Of a stretch of DNA of 64,000 nt, positions 27,095-35,891 are shown in pieces. The DNA is from Stutzerimonas stutzeri (GTDB lineage Bacteria > Pseudomonadota > Gammaproteobacteria > Pseudomonadales > Pseudomonadaceae): the NCBI RefSeq assembly GCF_024448955.1, contig NZ_JAMOIH010000012.1:1-64000 (forward strand). The letters are read 5' to 3'. The position numbers and the translations under genes are program-made. Each line of letters begins with the position of its first letter. Position 1 is the first letter of the stretch. The notes under the pieces were generated by a model. The model did no database searches and had not been told where the DNA came from. It saw only the letters and a list, made by a program, of their open reading frames with translations.

Positions 27095-28114
27095 ATGTCC
27101 CATACCGCAGACATTCCCCAGGACGGGAGCACCGCAGCCAGCACGGCCAGCGCACCGGGACAGGTGAGTTCGCGGTATCTGCTGTCGCTGTTCGCCGGCC
27201 TGTTCGGCGCCCTGACGCTGTTCTGCCTGAGCCTGCTGGGCCTGGACAGAACCGGCAACCTGCCACCGCCAGCGTTCTCCAACAACCTGTGCATTGACGA
27301 GAAACTCAGCTTTCTGCGGAACAACCCGATTCGTTCACCCAATCTGCTGATCATCGGCTCATCAGTGGCCTGGCGGCATGTGGATGGCAATGTCCTGACC
27401 AAGGCGATGCCGGAAACACGCCCCATGAACGGCGCCTTCTGCGGCCTGTTCGCCAACCAGTCGGTGTATGTCGGGCATTGGTTGCTCGATCGTGAGCCGA
27501 GTATCCGCAGCGTGGTGATGATCGCCGATCCGCAGGATTTTGCAGGCTGCTGGAAGGTCCCGACCGCGGTGTTCAACCGTGAGCACGTCGACCCTTACGT
27601 TTATGAAGGCGCATCGCACTGGGGCTATTACATGCGCTATTTCGCGCCCAAATCCCTCGCGCGCAATGCCCTGACGGTAAAGGCTCAACGCGCGGGACAA
27701 ATCGAATGGGACCCGCTGGTGTTCAACCGCTTCGGCGATGGACCGCTGGTCACCAGCAACACCCGCCATTTGATGTATGGCCGCCCGGATGCGCTGGATG
27801 ACAATTGCTTCGATGCGCTGCGCGAAATGAGCGCACGGCTGCAACGCGAAAACCGCAGCCTGATGGTCGTTTCCACCCCGTTGCATCCGCAGTGGAAAGA
27901 ACAGTACGACCCGGACGGCACTTTCTTAGCCGATTTCGACAAGCGTGTCGCCGAAGCGCTGGGTAGCACTGGCGGCACCTACTGGAACGCCGACAAGGAC
28001 TGGCGCACGCCGGTGAATTCGTTCGTCGATGCGGTGCACCTGCGCTGGTCCGCCGCGCAGGAATTTTCCGTTGCGTTGGCCGAGCAGATGCGCAGGGTTC
28101 CGGCAAAACCGTAG
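27095..28114 (+). CDS. Membrane-anchored SGNH-hydrolase-like protein
   Basis: This 339-residue protein has an N-terminal cytoplasmic tail and one membrane helix (about residues 28-50). A large domain follows that would lie in the periplasm. It shows a GDS-like block LLIIGSSVAW with Ser90 as likely nucleophile, and a C-terminal DAVHL (Asp312, His315), the Asp-X-X-His pair of SGNH enzymes. The first Gly-Asp-Ser aspartate is replaced by Ser. DltD, AlgJ and AlgX have similar folds and act after an MBOAT. Its place as last gene of the cassette suggests it completes transfer to the acceptor. Family assignment rests on motifs only. Confidence 0.65.
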   Translation: MSHTADIPQDGSTAASTASAPGQVSSRYLLSLFAGLFGALTLFCLSLLGLDRTGNLPPPAFSNNLCIDEKLSFLRNNPIRSPNLLIIGSSVAWRHVDGNVLTKAMPETRPMNGAFCGLFANQSVYVGHWLLDREPSIRSVVMIADPQDFAGCWKVPTAVFNREHVDPYVYEGASHWGYYMRYFAPKSLARNALTVKAQRAGQIEWDPLVFNRFGDGPLVTSNTRHLMYGRPDALDDNCFDALREMSARLQRENRSLMVVSTPLHPQWKEQYDPDGTFLADFDKRVAEALGSTGGTYWNADKDWRTPVNSFVDAVHLRWSAAQEFSVALAEQMRRVPAKP

Positions 28115-28167
28115 GGCCAGACTTGTTCGGCCACCGCAACTCCGTGACCGAATGAATTCGGCCCTAC
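28111..28167. repeat. Inverted repeat (GTAGGGCC...GGCCCTAC) overlapping the cassette's last stop
   Basis: GTAGGGCC (28111-28118) and GGCCCTAC (28160-28167) are perfect complements. Inner arms TTCGGCCAC and GTGACCGAA also pair, giving a long hairpin. The TAG stop of the SGNH-like gene (28112-28114) lies inside it. It resembles a REP-like element and may also end or protect the transcript between convergent genes. Confidence 0.65.
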
Positions 28168-28198
28168 AGGAACGGAACCCGACACGGCCGAATCGTGC

Positions 28199-29506
28199 TT
28201 AACGCGACGCGGGCATCACGCGACCACGACATTCGCCAAAACCGATCGATGGATAACCCTCGCGGCGACAACGCGCCTTGAGGATGATCTCGTCGCCGTC
28301 TTCGAGGAATGTTCGCGTCTCGCCACCAGGCAGCTCCAGCGCCTGTTTGCCGCCCTGGGTGATTTCCAGCAGGCTGCCAAGGCTGTCGGCGCTCGCGCCG
28401 GATAGGGTGCCGGAGCCGAACAAATCGCCCGGTTGCAGGCTGCAACCATTGACGCTGTGATGCGCAACCATCTGCGCCACGGTCCAGTACATGTTCGTCG
28501 TGCTGCTCAAGGCGATGCGTTGCGCCGGCAGGCCCTGCTCGCGCATGGCTTCGGTCAGCAGCAAGACTTCCAGTTCGATATCCAGCGCGCCCTGCTGCTG
28601 ATCCTGTTCGTCGTACAGATACGGCAGCGGTTGCGGATCGCCTTCGGGGCGCGCCGGCTGGGCGCAGCGGAAGGGTTCCAGCGCTTCCGGCGTCACCACC
28701 CAGGGCGACACGCTGGTGGCGAAGCTCTTGGACAGGAACGGCCCCAGCGGTTGGTATTCCCATGCCTGCAGATCGCGCGCGGACCAGTCGTTCAGCAGGC
28801 AGAAGCCCGCGACATGGCTGCCCGCCTCACCAATGGCAATCGCCTCGCCGCGCGCGTTGCCTTCGCCGACCCAGATACCCAGCTCCAGCTCATAATCCAG
28901 CCGCTTGCTCGGGCCGAAGCTCGGCTCACTGGCGCCCGGCGGCAGGGTCTGGCCGTTGGGACGCTTCACCGTCGCGCCTGAGACGTCGATGGTCGACGCG
29001 CGACCGTGATAACCGATAGGCACGTATTTGTAGTTGGGCAGCAGCGGATTGTCCGGACGGAACAGCTTGCCGACGTTGTTGGCGTGGTGGATGCCGACGT
29101 AGAAATCCGTGTAGTCGCCCACTTTGGCCGGCACGTGCAGTTGGCAGCGAGTCATCGGCTGCAGCAGCGATTCACCCATGTTTTGCAAACGCTCGCGTTG
29201 TGCGCTGCCTTCACTGAGCAGGTCCTGCAACGCCCCGCGCAATACCTTGCGGGCTGACGCACCAAGTGCAAAAAAAGCATTGAGGCTGCCACCGCTGGCC
29301 GCTTTCGCCACGTCCAGCGCCTGGCCGTCGAACAGACCGGCGTCGCAGGCAGCGCCCAGATCAAGGATGAAATCACCGATGGCGACGCCACCACGTGGCT
29401 CGCCGCCGTCACGGCTGAACACGCCCAGCGGCAGGTTGGCGAGGGGGAAGTCCGAAAGGCCGTTGGCCGACTCGACCCAGCTGCGAAGTTCTGTTTGTGC
29501 GGTCAT
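28199..29506 (-). CDS. fahA: Fumarylacetoacetase
   Basis: This enzyme hydrolyses fumarylacetoacetate to fumarate and acetoacetate, the last step of tyrosine and phenylalanine breakdown. The start at 29506 (MTAQTELRSW) gives 435 residues and has GAGAG at a good distance; an ATG at 29518 lies within the end of hmgA. Family blocks include DFYVGIHHANNVGKLF with the catalytic His, GYHGRASTI, and LELGIWVGEGNARGE. It follows hmgA almost without a gap and shares its promoter. Its product acetoacetate can enter the dhcAB-atoB route at 18.6-21.3 kb. Confidence 0.95.
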   Translation of the reverse strand: MTAQTELRSWVESANGLSDFPLANLPLGVFSRDGGEPRGGVAIGDFILDLGAACDAGLFDGQALDVAKAASGGSLNAFFALGASARKVLRGALQDLLSEGSAQRERLQNMGESLLQPMTRCQLHVPAKVGDYTDFYVGIHHANNVGKLFRPDNPLLPNYKYVPIGYHGRASTIDVSGATVKRPNGQTLPPGASEPSFGPSKRLDYELELGIWVGEGNARGEAIAIGEAGSHVAGFCLLNDWSARDLQAWEYQPLGPFLSKSFATSVSPWVVTPEALEPFRCAQPARPEGDPQPLPYLYDEQDQQQGALDIELEVLLLTEAMREQGLPAQRIALSSTTNMYWTVAQMVAHHSVNGCSLQPGDLFGSGTLSGASADSLGSLLEITQGGKQALELPGGETRTFLEDGDEIILKARCRREGYPSIGFGECRGRVMPASR

Positions 29507-29507
29507 G

Positions 29508-30803
29508 TCATCTCTCATTCTTGTCGAAGGTCTTGGCCAGGCCGGCCCAGCAGCTATCGTAGTCGCTCTGCAGCTGCGGGCTTTCCAGCGCCTGGCGTGT
29601 GGGACGAAGCACCTGGCCGGTCTCGAACATGAAGGCCATGGTGTTCTCGATCTTGTGCGGTTTGAGTTCGGCCTTGATCGCCTGTTCAGTCGAAATCTGA
29701 TCCGGCCCGTGCGCGCTCATGCAGTTGTGCAGCGAGGCGCCGCCAGGCGAGAAACCATCGGCCTTGGCATCGTAGGCACCGTCGATCAAACCCATGAATT
29801 CGTTCATCAGGTTGCGGTGGAACCACGGCGGACGGAAGGTGCTTTCCGCCACCATCCAGCGCGGCGGGAAGATCACGAAGTCGATGTTGGCCATGCCGTG
29901 GATGGCACTTGGCGAGGTCAGCACGGTGAAGATCGACGGATCAGGGTGGTCGAAGCTGACCGTGCCGATGGTGTTGAAACGGCGCAGGTCGTATTTGTAA
30001 GGCACGTTGTTGCCATGCCAGGCGACCACGTCCAGCGGTGAGTGATCCAGCTCGGTCGACCAGAGCTCGCCGAGGAATTTCTGCACCAGCTGCACCGGCT
30101 CGTCGCGTTCCTCGAAATGCGCGACCGGCGCGAGAAAGTCGCGCGGATTGGCCAGGCCATTGCTGCCGATCGGCCCGAGGTCCGGCAGACGCAACGCGCA
30201 GCCGTGATTCTCGCAAACGTAGCCGCGTGCGGTCGCTTCCAGCAGCTCGACACGGAATCGCATTCCGCGCGGGATCACCACGATCTCCAGCGGCGCGACA
30301 TCCAACACGCCAAGCTCGGTGACCAGCTTCAGCGCGCCCTGCTGCGGCACGATCAGCAGCTCGCCGTCGGCATCGAAGAACACCCGTTCCATCGACTGGT
30401 TCGCCGCGTAGCGGTAGATGCTCGCCCCAGCCGGCTGGCTGGGTTCGGCGTTGGCCGTTATGCACATCAGCCCATCGAGGAAATCGGTCGCGGTCTCGGG
30501 GAAAGGCTCAGGACTCCAACGCAACCGGTTAGGCGTGACCGGCCCCAGCTCGCTGCCGATTTGCCGGTCCAGACGCTGGAACTGACCGTGATTGGCCGAA
30601 GGACGGATGCGGTATAGCCAGGTCCGCCGCGCTTCGCTGCGCGGCACGGTAAATGCGGTGCCTGAGAACAGTTCGGTATAGAGCCCGTACGGCACGTTCT
30701 GCGGCGAGTTCTGACCGACCGGCAGCGCACCGGGCAAGGCCTCGCTGCTGAACTCGTTGCCGAAACCGGACAGGTATCGAGAGGTTTCTTGTTGTGATTG
30801 CAT
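29508..30803 (-). CDS. hmgA: Homogentisate 1,2-dioxygenase
   Basis: This Fe(II) extradiol-type dioxygenase opens homogentisate to maleylacetoacetate. The start at 30803 ([10 protein letters not shown]) gives 431 residues, near the family length; the frame runs a little further upstream without support. By analogy to the human enzyme, iron ligands are His329, Glu335 and His365 ([10 protein letters not shown] and AHGPD), and His263 in AWHGNN is the base. It is divergent from the IclR gene at 30919, with a palindrome between them at 30822-30836. Confidence 0.96.
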   Translation of the reverse strand: MQSQQETSRYLSGFGNEFSSEALPGALPVGQNSPQNVPYGLYTELFSGTAFTVPRSEARRTWLYRIRPSANHGQFQRLDRQIGSELGPVTPNRLRWSPEPFPETATDFLDGLMCITANAEPSQPAGASIYRYAANQSMERVFFDADGELLIVPQQGALKLVTELGVLDVAPLEIVVIPRGMRFRVELLEATARGYVCENHGCALRLPDLGPIGSNGLANPRDFLAPVAHFEERDEPVQLVQKFLGELWSTELDHSPLDVVAWHGNNVPYKYDLRRFNTIGTVSFDHPDPSIFTVLTSPSAIHGMANIDFVIFPPRWMVAESTFRPPWFHRNLMNEFMGLIDGAYDAKADGFSPGGASLHNCMSAHGPDQISTEQAIKAELKPHKIENTMAFMFETGQVLRPTRQALESPQLQSDYDSCWAGLAKTFDKNER

Positions 30804-30821
30804 AGCCGTCTCTCTTTTTAG

Positions 30822-30836
30822 CGTAATGCGTTTACG
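30822..30836. promoter_or_regulatory. Palindrome CGTAA-N5-TTACG, candidate HmgR operator
   Basis: CGTAA (30822-30826) and TTACG (30832-30836) are perfect inverted arms; with one more pair (G...C) the element spans 17 bases. It ends 19 bases upstream of hmgA, so a bound repressor would block its promoter. The same arms with the same five-base spacer occur in front of maiA at 51768-51782. Confidence 0.65.
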
Positions 30837-30918
30837 CAAAAAGTAATTTGAACTCACTTGGGCGTCAAGCTATAAACAGCGCCTTCCAGGCAGCCAGCAA
30901 AAACAGGCGATTGAATTC

Positions 30919-31698
30919 ATGGCAGATAACAACGCAGACACGGCGCCCCGCCGACAGAAAGTGCAGGCCGCCGAAGTGGGCACGGACATCCTCACGGCAC
31001 TGGCCGAACTGGCCCCGGCGACATCCCTGTCGCGCCTGGCCGAACACGTCGGCATGCCAGCCAGCAAGGTCCACCGTTATCTGCAGGCTCTGATGGCCAG
31101 CGGGTTCGCCGAGCAGGATCCGCTGACCAACCATTATGGTCTGGGCCGCGCCGCCCTGTTCGTCGGCCTGGCGGCGCTGGGTCGGCTGGATGTGGTCAAG
31201 CTGGCAACGCCACACCTCGCGCAACTACGCGACGAGCTCAACGAAACCTGCTTTCTCGCCGTATGGGGCAACCGTGGCCCGGCCGTCGTGCATGTCGAGC
31301 AGGCGGTGCGGGCCGTCACGCTGGTGACGCAGGTGGGTTCCGTGCTGCCGTTGCTGGGTTCGTCTACCGGGCTGGTGTTCAACGCCTTCATGCCGAACGC
31401 GGAAACTGCCGAGCTGCGCGAAGAGGAACTGCAACGGCCGTCGGCGCCCTCCTCCGCAGCGCTAGCCACGACCATGAAAGAACTGCAGCGCACCCACATT
31501 CAACACGTGCACGGTCTGCTGATGGCCGGCGTCAATGCACTCTCTGCGCCGCTATTCAATGGCAATCAGCAATTGGCGGGCGTCATCACGATCGTCGGCG
31601 CCGAGCCCGGTTTCATGGCCGATGTGGATGGCGAAGCCGCGCGGCAGTTGCTGAAGGTGGCTCGTGCAATCAGCGAGCGGATGGGTGCTTCTTTTTGA
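30919..31698 (+). CDS. hmgR: IclR-family regulator, HmgR-like
   Basis: This is a 259-residue IclR-type regulator with an N-terminal winged helix (about 15-85, SRLAEHVGMPASKVHRY) and a C-terminal effector domain. It is divergent from hmgA-fahA. In P. putida the IclR-type HmgR represses the homogentisate genes and is released by homogentisate. The symmetric site in the shared promoter region supports the same role. An identical half-site pattern at 51768 suggests it also controls maiA-hppD. Its 3' end lies only 15 bases from the stop of the convergent LysR gene. Confidence 0.8.
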   Translation: MADNNADTAPRRQKVQAAEVGTDILTALAELAPATSLSRLAEHVGMPASKVHRYLQALMASGFAEQDPLTNHYGLGRAALFVGLAALGRLDVVKLATPHLAQLRDELNETCFLAVWGNRGPAVVHVEQAVRAVTLVTQVGSVLPLLGSSTGLVFNAFMPNAETAELREEELQRPSAPSSAALATTMKELQRTHIQHVHGLLMAGVNALSAPLFNGNQQLAGVITIVGAEPGFMADVDGEAARQLLKVARAISERMGASF

Positions 31699-31713
31699 TT
31701 TGATGTCCGTCCT

Positions 31714-32622
31714 TCACGCCTCCGGCTGCTCGGCCAAGGCTAGGCGGAAGGCCTGAGCGACCGGCCCGAGCGCCTCATCGAGGCGGTGCGCCAGATAGGC
31801 TTCATATTGCACTTGGCTGCCTCGGCCGAGATCCGAAAGGCCAACGCGCACCAACCGGCCCGCATCGAGGTCGTCCTGTACCTGCCAGGCCGGCAGCCGG
31901 CCCCAGCCGAGGCCTGCGCGAATAAGCGCGAACTTTGCTTCCTGAGTATTCACCCGGCAGGTATACGGCGAGAGAACGCCGAACGTTCTGCCTTCCGATA
32001 GCGGCGTGGGGTCGGATAGCACGATTTGCTGATGGTCAGCGAGATCCGGCAACCCGAGCGGCTTTCCGTTATTTATCTGGGCTAGCGGGTGATCGGCATG
32101 CACCACGGCAATCAGCTGAACCGAGCCGATCGCTTCCAGCGCAATTCTCGGGTTGCGAAAATCCTCGCCTACAACGATAGCGAGCGTGCAGCGCTTTTCT
32201 TCTAGTGCCGCGAGTGGCCCTCCCAGCGCTTGGGACTCCAGGCGGAAGCTGATCGAGGGATACTGCGTACGCACCTGGGTCATCGCCTGCGCCGCCGCAG
32301 CGAGCGGAAACAGGGTATCCACCACCAGCGACAATTCGAGTTCGACCCCCTCGCCCAGCGAGCGCGCCCGCGCCCGCATGGCATCAGCCCTGAGAAGAAG
32401 ATCGCGAGCATTGGCCAGCAAGGCTTGCCCTTCCGGCGTCAGTACGGGCCGATAGCCGGAACGGTCGAACAGTTGCAGACCCAGTTCAGCTTCCAGATTG
32501 GCGATCGTATGGCTGACCGCCGACTGCACACGCAGCAAACGCGCGGCGCCGGAGCGGAAGCTTCCGCTGTCGACCACGGTAACAAAAGTGCGAATCTGAT
32601 CCAGCGTCAACCCATTCAGCAT
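31714..32622 (-). CDS. LysR-family regulator next to a WrbA-MFS pair
   Basis: This is a 302-residue LysR-type protein with a winged helix at residues 5-65 ([28 protein letters not shown] pattern) and a standard effector domain. It is divergent from the WrbA-like gene across 102 bases, so the quinone reductase and transporter are its likely targets. The inducer is unknown; quinones or other electrophiles are a reasonable guess from the targets. Confidence 0.82.
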   Translation of the reverse strand: MLNGLTLDQIRTFVTVVDSGSFRSGAARLLRVQSAVSHTIANLEAELGLQLFDRSGYRPVLTPEGQALLANARDLLLRADAMRARARSLGEGVELELSLVVDTLFPLAAAAQAMTQVRTQYPSISFRLESQALGGPLAALEEKRCTLAIVVGEDFRNPRIALEAIGSVQLIAVVHADHPLAQINNGKPLGLPDLADHQQIVLSDPTPLSEGRTFGVLSPYTCRVNTQEAKFALIRAGLGWGRLPAWQVQDDLDAGRLVRVGLSDLGRGSQVQYEAYLAHRLDEALGPVAQAFRLALAEQPEA

Positions 32623-32724
32623 GATCTTTCCTGCAGATCAAGTTGTTCGTTTTTTTATCACTCTTGCAGAACGTTTGGAATGGATAGGCTTATCCCGTCC
32701 ACAAACGCTAGGCGGGTGACTGAC

Positions 32725-33351
32725 ATGACAAAAGTACTGGTGCTCTATTACTCCTCTTACGGCCATATCGAAGCGCTTGCCCAAGCGGTCGCCGAAGGCG
32801 CTCGTCAGGCTGGCGCCTTGGCGGTGATCAAGCGGGTGCCCGAACTGGTGCCCGAGCAGGTTGCTGAAAGGGCCGGCTACAAGCTGAACCAACCCGCCAG
32901 CGTGGCCACCGTGTCGGAGCTGCCGGATTACGATGCCATCGTGATCGGCACGCCGACACGCTTCGGCAACATGGCATCGCAAATGAAGAACTTTTTCGAT
33001 CAGTGCGGTGGGTTGTGGTTCGAGGACAAACTGGTCGGCAAAGCGGGTAGCGTATTCACCTCGACGGGGAGCCAGCACGGCGGTCAGGAGAGCACACTTC
33101 TAGCGACGCACACGGTGCTGCTCCATCTGGGCATGATCGTGGTTGGGCTGCCTTATAGCTTCAAAGGGCAACTGCGAATGGACGCGATTAGCGGAGGTAC
33201 GCCATACGGCGCCTCGACGCTTGCTGATGACGGCAACGGCGGCAGTCGCCTACCGAGCGACAACGAGTTGGACGGGGCTCGTTTTCAGGGTTGGCATGTT
33301 GCACGAGTGGCTGCGGCGCTCGCGGCGTCTCCCATCGGTGTGCCGCAGTGA
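32725..33351 (+). CDS. NAD(P)H:quinone oxidoreductase, WrbA family
   Basis: This is a flavodoxin-like enzyme of 208 residues started at 32725 ([10 protein letters not shown]). FMN-binding blocks are seen: [12 protein letters not shown] (phosphate loop), [16 protein letters not shown], and [14 protein letters not shown]. WrbA proteins reduce quinones by two electrons and so avoid semiquinone radicals. A longer frame upstream lies over the LysR gene and was rejected. The stop overlaps the start of the next gene (GTGA), so both are translated together. P. aeruginosa-type WrbA is of similar length. Confidence 0.88.
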   Translation: MTKVLVLYYSSYGHIEALAQAVAEGARQAGALAVIKRVPELVPEQVAERAGYKLNQPASVATVSELPDYDAIVIGTPTRFGNMASQMKNFFDQCGGLWFEDKLVGKAGSVFTSTGSQHGGQESTLLATHTVLLHLGMIVVGLPYSFKGQLRMDAISGGTPYGASTLADDGNGGSRLPSDNELDGARFQGWHVARVAAALAASPIGVPQ

Positions 33352-34583
33352 ACACCGGAGCCTCCAGCGCACGGCCCCGCGCAATTGTCTGGCTGATCCT
33401 CGGTTGTGGAGTCGTTGCGGCGTTGCAAGTAGGCAAGGCCGCCATCGCGACGCCAATGCTGCAGGCGGACCTGCATCTGAGCCTCGGCCAGGCCGGATGG
33501 CTTACCGGCATATTCGCTGTCCTGGGACTTCTCGGCGGCGCACCGGCCGGCGCCTTGGTGGCCACTGCCGGTGATCGAAGCATGTTGCTGTTGGGGCTGG
33601 TGGTGATGGCCTTTGCCAGCGTGGTTGGGGCTATCGCACCCTCATACCCCGTTCTCTTGGCCTCCCGGCTTTTTGAGGGGCTCGGCTTTCTCCTCATCAC
33701 CGTTGCCGGGCCGGCGATCATGCAACGTCTCACGGCCGGTTCGCAGCGCGATATGGCGTTTTCGCTATGGAGCTGTTTCATGCCGTGCGGGATGGCGATC
33801 GCGATGCTGACCGGGCCCCTGTTCCATACGTGGCAGTCGTTCTGGTGGTCGAGCGCGGGACTCGCAGCGGTTGCGGCGCTGGTGGTGGCTTGTTGCGTAC
33901 CGCGCGGCGCAGCGCCCGGTAGCCAGCCTCTGCGACGCATGGTTGGAGACATTCGCCGCTTGCTGTCCTCCAGCGGCACCCCTTTGCTGGCCGTCTGTTT
34001 TGCGCTCTACAGCCTGATGTTCTTCGCGTTGTTCAGCTTCTTGCCGGTCTTGTTGATGGAGCGCATGGGCATCTCCCACCATAGCGCCGGGCTGATAACC
34101 GCGTTGGCGAGCGCCATCAACATCAGCGGTAATCTTGCTGCCGGCTACCTGATGGCGCGTGGGGCCGGCCGCGCTTCGCTCATGATCGTTGCGAGCAGCG
34201 TCATGGGCGCAGCCGGGCTGGGCATATTTCTCGGCCTGTTTCCGGCATTACCGACGTTCATCTTGTGCCTCGTTTTCTCAGCGGTTGGCGGACTGGTCCC
34301 GGCGACGTTGTTGGCTAGCGCACCGCTGCTCTCGCCTAACGCGGCGCTCGTGCCGATTGCCATTGGCTTGATCATGCAGGGGAGCAATCTTGGACAATTG
34401 CTCGGTCCGGTGGCCGTAGGTAGCGCAACCACAGCATTTGGCTGGGGAGCGGCTGGCGCGGTGGTAGTGGTTTCGGCAATAGCGGCCTGTGCAATCGCGG
34501 GTGTTTTGCGTCCTGCTTTCCAACGCAGCGCGTCATTCAGACAACGGCCGCCGAATGCACCCAGCGGTAAACCTGTAATTTGA
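33348..34583 (+). CDS. MFS transporter coupled to WrbA
   Basis: This inner-membrane protein of 411 residues, started at the GTG that overlaps the wrbA-like stop, has about twelve hydrophobic segments. It belongs to the major facilitator superfamily in the broad cyanate/nitrate-transporter-like group ([23 protein letters not shown] early in the chain). A long charged loop near the middle ([14 protein letters not shown]) separates the halves. Coupling to a quinone reductase and a LysR gene suggests export of a quinone or drug, or import of a precursor; direction cannot be told from sequence. Confidence 0.8.
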   Translation: MNTGASSARPRAIVWLILGCGVVAALQVGKAAIATPMLQADLHLSLGQAGWLTGIFAVLGLLGGAPAGALVATAGDRSMLLLGLVVMAFASVVGAIAPSYPVLLASRLFEGLGFLLITVAGPAIMQRLTAGSQRDMAFSLWSCFMPCGMAIAMLTGPLFHTWQSFWWSSAGLAAVAALVVACCVPRGAAPGSQPLRRMVGDIRRLLSSSGTPLLAVCFALYSLMFFALFSFLPVLLMERMGISHHSAGLITALASAINISGNLAAGYLMARGAGRASLMIVASSVMGAAGLGIFLGLFPALPTFILCLVFSAVGGLVPATLLASAPLLSPNAALVPIAIGLIMQGSNLGQLLGPVAVGSATTAFGWGAAGAVVVVSAIAACAIAGVLRPAFQRSASFRQRPPNAPSGKPVI

Positions 34584-34608
34584 AGGCCGTCTCCCGCTGC
34601 CCGCTTTA

Positions 34609-35097
34609 TCACTCGGCCGGTTTCGATTGATGTTCGATCACGCTTATCTGGCCATCGACCTCCAGGACGGCGTAGCGCACCTCGGCGATGTCGTTGATGC
34701 CGTGCTTGCGCAGATTTGCCGAAACTTCCTCCTCGGTCAGCTTTTCCTTGCGTAGGTTTTTCCGTAACAACTGCCCGTTGTGAATCAGCAAGGTCGGCGA
34801 ATCCTGGGTGACGTTTCGTAGGCGCGGGAGGTAGAACTCGGCGAGGTTGAACAGGTAATCCCAGATCACGATCACCAAACCCATCAACAGAAGATCACCC
34901 AGTGACATGGCGTCCCCACGAATGCCGTCGGCCGCCAGGCTGCCGATGATCACCAGCGCGATCATATCGTTGGGAGACAGGCTGCCCGAATGACGTTTGG
35001 GCGCCAGGCGCAGCACGACTGCCAGCAGCAGGTAGACCGCCGACCCGCGCAGGGCTATTTCCCAAAGCGAGGTCTCGATTCCGAGGTTTTCAAGCAT
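34609..35097 (-). CDS. DUF421 (YetF-like) membrane protein
   Basis: This is a 162-residue protein with three N-terminal hydrophobic segments (about 12-95) and a soluble C-terminal DUF421 domain including SPTLLIHNGQLLRKNLRKEKLTEEE over residues 100-124. The family is widespread in bacteria; related Bacillus YetF/GerF-type proteins act in spores, but the role in pseudomonads is not known. It converges with the MFS gene, with stops 25 bases apart. No partner gene is evident, and it reads as an independent unit. Confidence 0.8.
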   Translation of the reverse strand: MLENLGIETSLWEIALRGSAVYLLLAVVLRLAPKRHSGSLSPNDMIALVIIGSLAADGIRGDAMSLGDLLLMGLVIVIWDYLFNLAEFYLPRLRNVTQDSPTLLIHNGQLLRKNLRKEKLTEEEVSANLRKHGINDIAEVRYAVLEVDGQISVIEHQSKPAE

Positions 35098-35239
35098 GTC
35101 AGGTTCCAGAGCGGGCCGATGTCTGCATCAGACCAGACGACACGACCAATCGCGTCCGCACCGCTGGCCGCTTATCCGAAACAGCTATGCTCGTCACCGG
35201 AACGACAACGCCTGGTCCAGCAAGCAAATCGGAGACGTC

Positions 35240-35713
35240 ATGAAGCAACTCAGACAACGAGCCATCGAAGGCCTTGCAGTGGGTGATGAGTTCGTCGTGA
35301 CCCGCACATTCACAACGGATGAAATTCGGCAGTTCGCGCACCTGTCGCGGGACTACAATCCGGTCCATCTCGACGAACCTTACGCCCGTCTGCGCAACTT
35401 CAAGGCTCCGGTTTCCCATGGTTTGCTGACCGCCAGCCTGCTCACCGAAATCGGCGGGCAGATCGGGTGGCTGGCCTCCGGCATGACGTTCCGTTTCAGG
35501 CGGCCTGTCTATGCCGACGAAGCCCTCTCCTGCCGCTGGAGCATCACGGAAATCGACGATCGCGGCCGGGCCACGGCGGTAATCACCATCACCAACCCTG
35601 ACGGCGTAACAGTCCTCGAGGCGCAAACCACCGGTGTCCTACCGGGCGACGCGGAGCGGGCTCGCCTCGCTGAGATGGTTGCCGAAGGCGACCCAACCAA
35701 CGGAGCGGCCTAA
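35240..35713 (+). CDS. MaoC-like (R)-hydratase/dehydratase
   Basis: This is a hot-dog-fold protein of 157 residues, started at 35240 (MKQLRQRAIE), where GGAGA lies six bases upstream; the longer frame upstream is not supported. The hydratase motif is clear: DEIRQFAHLSRDYNPVHLDE followed by VSHGLLTAS, containing the catalytic Asp and His. Family members hydrate enoyl-CoA to (R)-3-hydroxyacyl-CoA. It lies 178 bases upstream of an acyl-CoA synthetase on the same strand, suggesting both act on the same fatty or branched acid. Confidence 0.85.
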   Translation: MKQLRQRAIEGLAVGDEFVVTRTFTTDEIRQFAHLSRDYNPVHLDEPYARLRNFKAPVSHGLLTASLLTEIGGQIGWLASGMTFRFRRPVYADEALSCRWSITEIDDRGRATAVITITNPDGVTVLEAQTTGVLPGDAERARLAEMVAEGDPTNGAA

Positions 35714-35891
35714 AGAAAACCGCGGGCCAGAGCCGCTGCGACGCTGGACTGCGGGCGGCTTGCTAGACCGCTCATCGGCCCCCCGATATTTGTCCAAACC
35801 GCTCATCGAGGTTGATGGCTTTTGCCATTGTTGCAGCGTCCAGGCGGAGCCAATATCCAGGGACCAATAACAAGAAACCCAGGAGCCAGAC

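Noticed and set aside
29124-30041. Plus-strand frame over fahA and hmgA
   Set aside because: It lies opposite two conserved enzymes and crosses their junction, which is not expected for a real gene.
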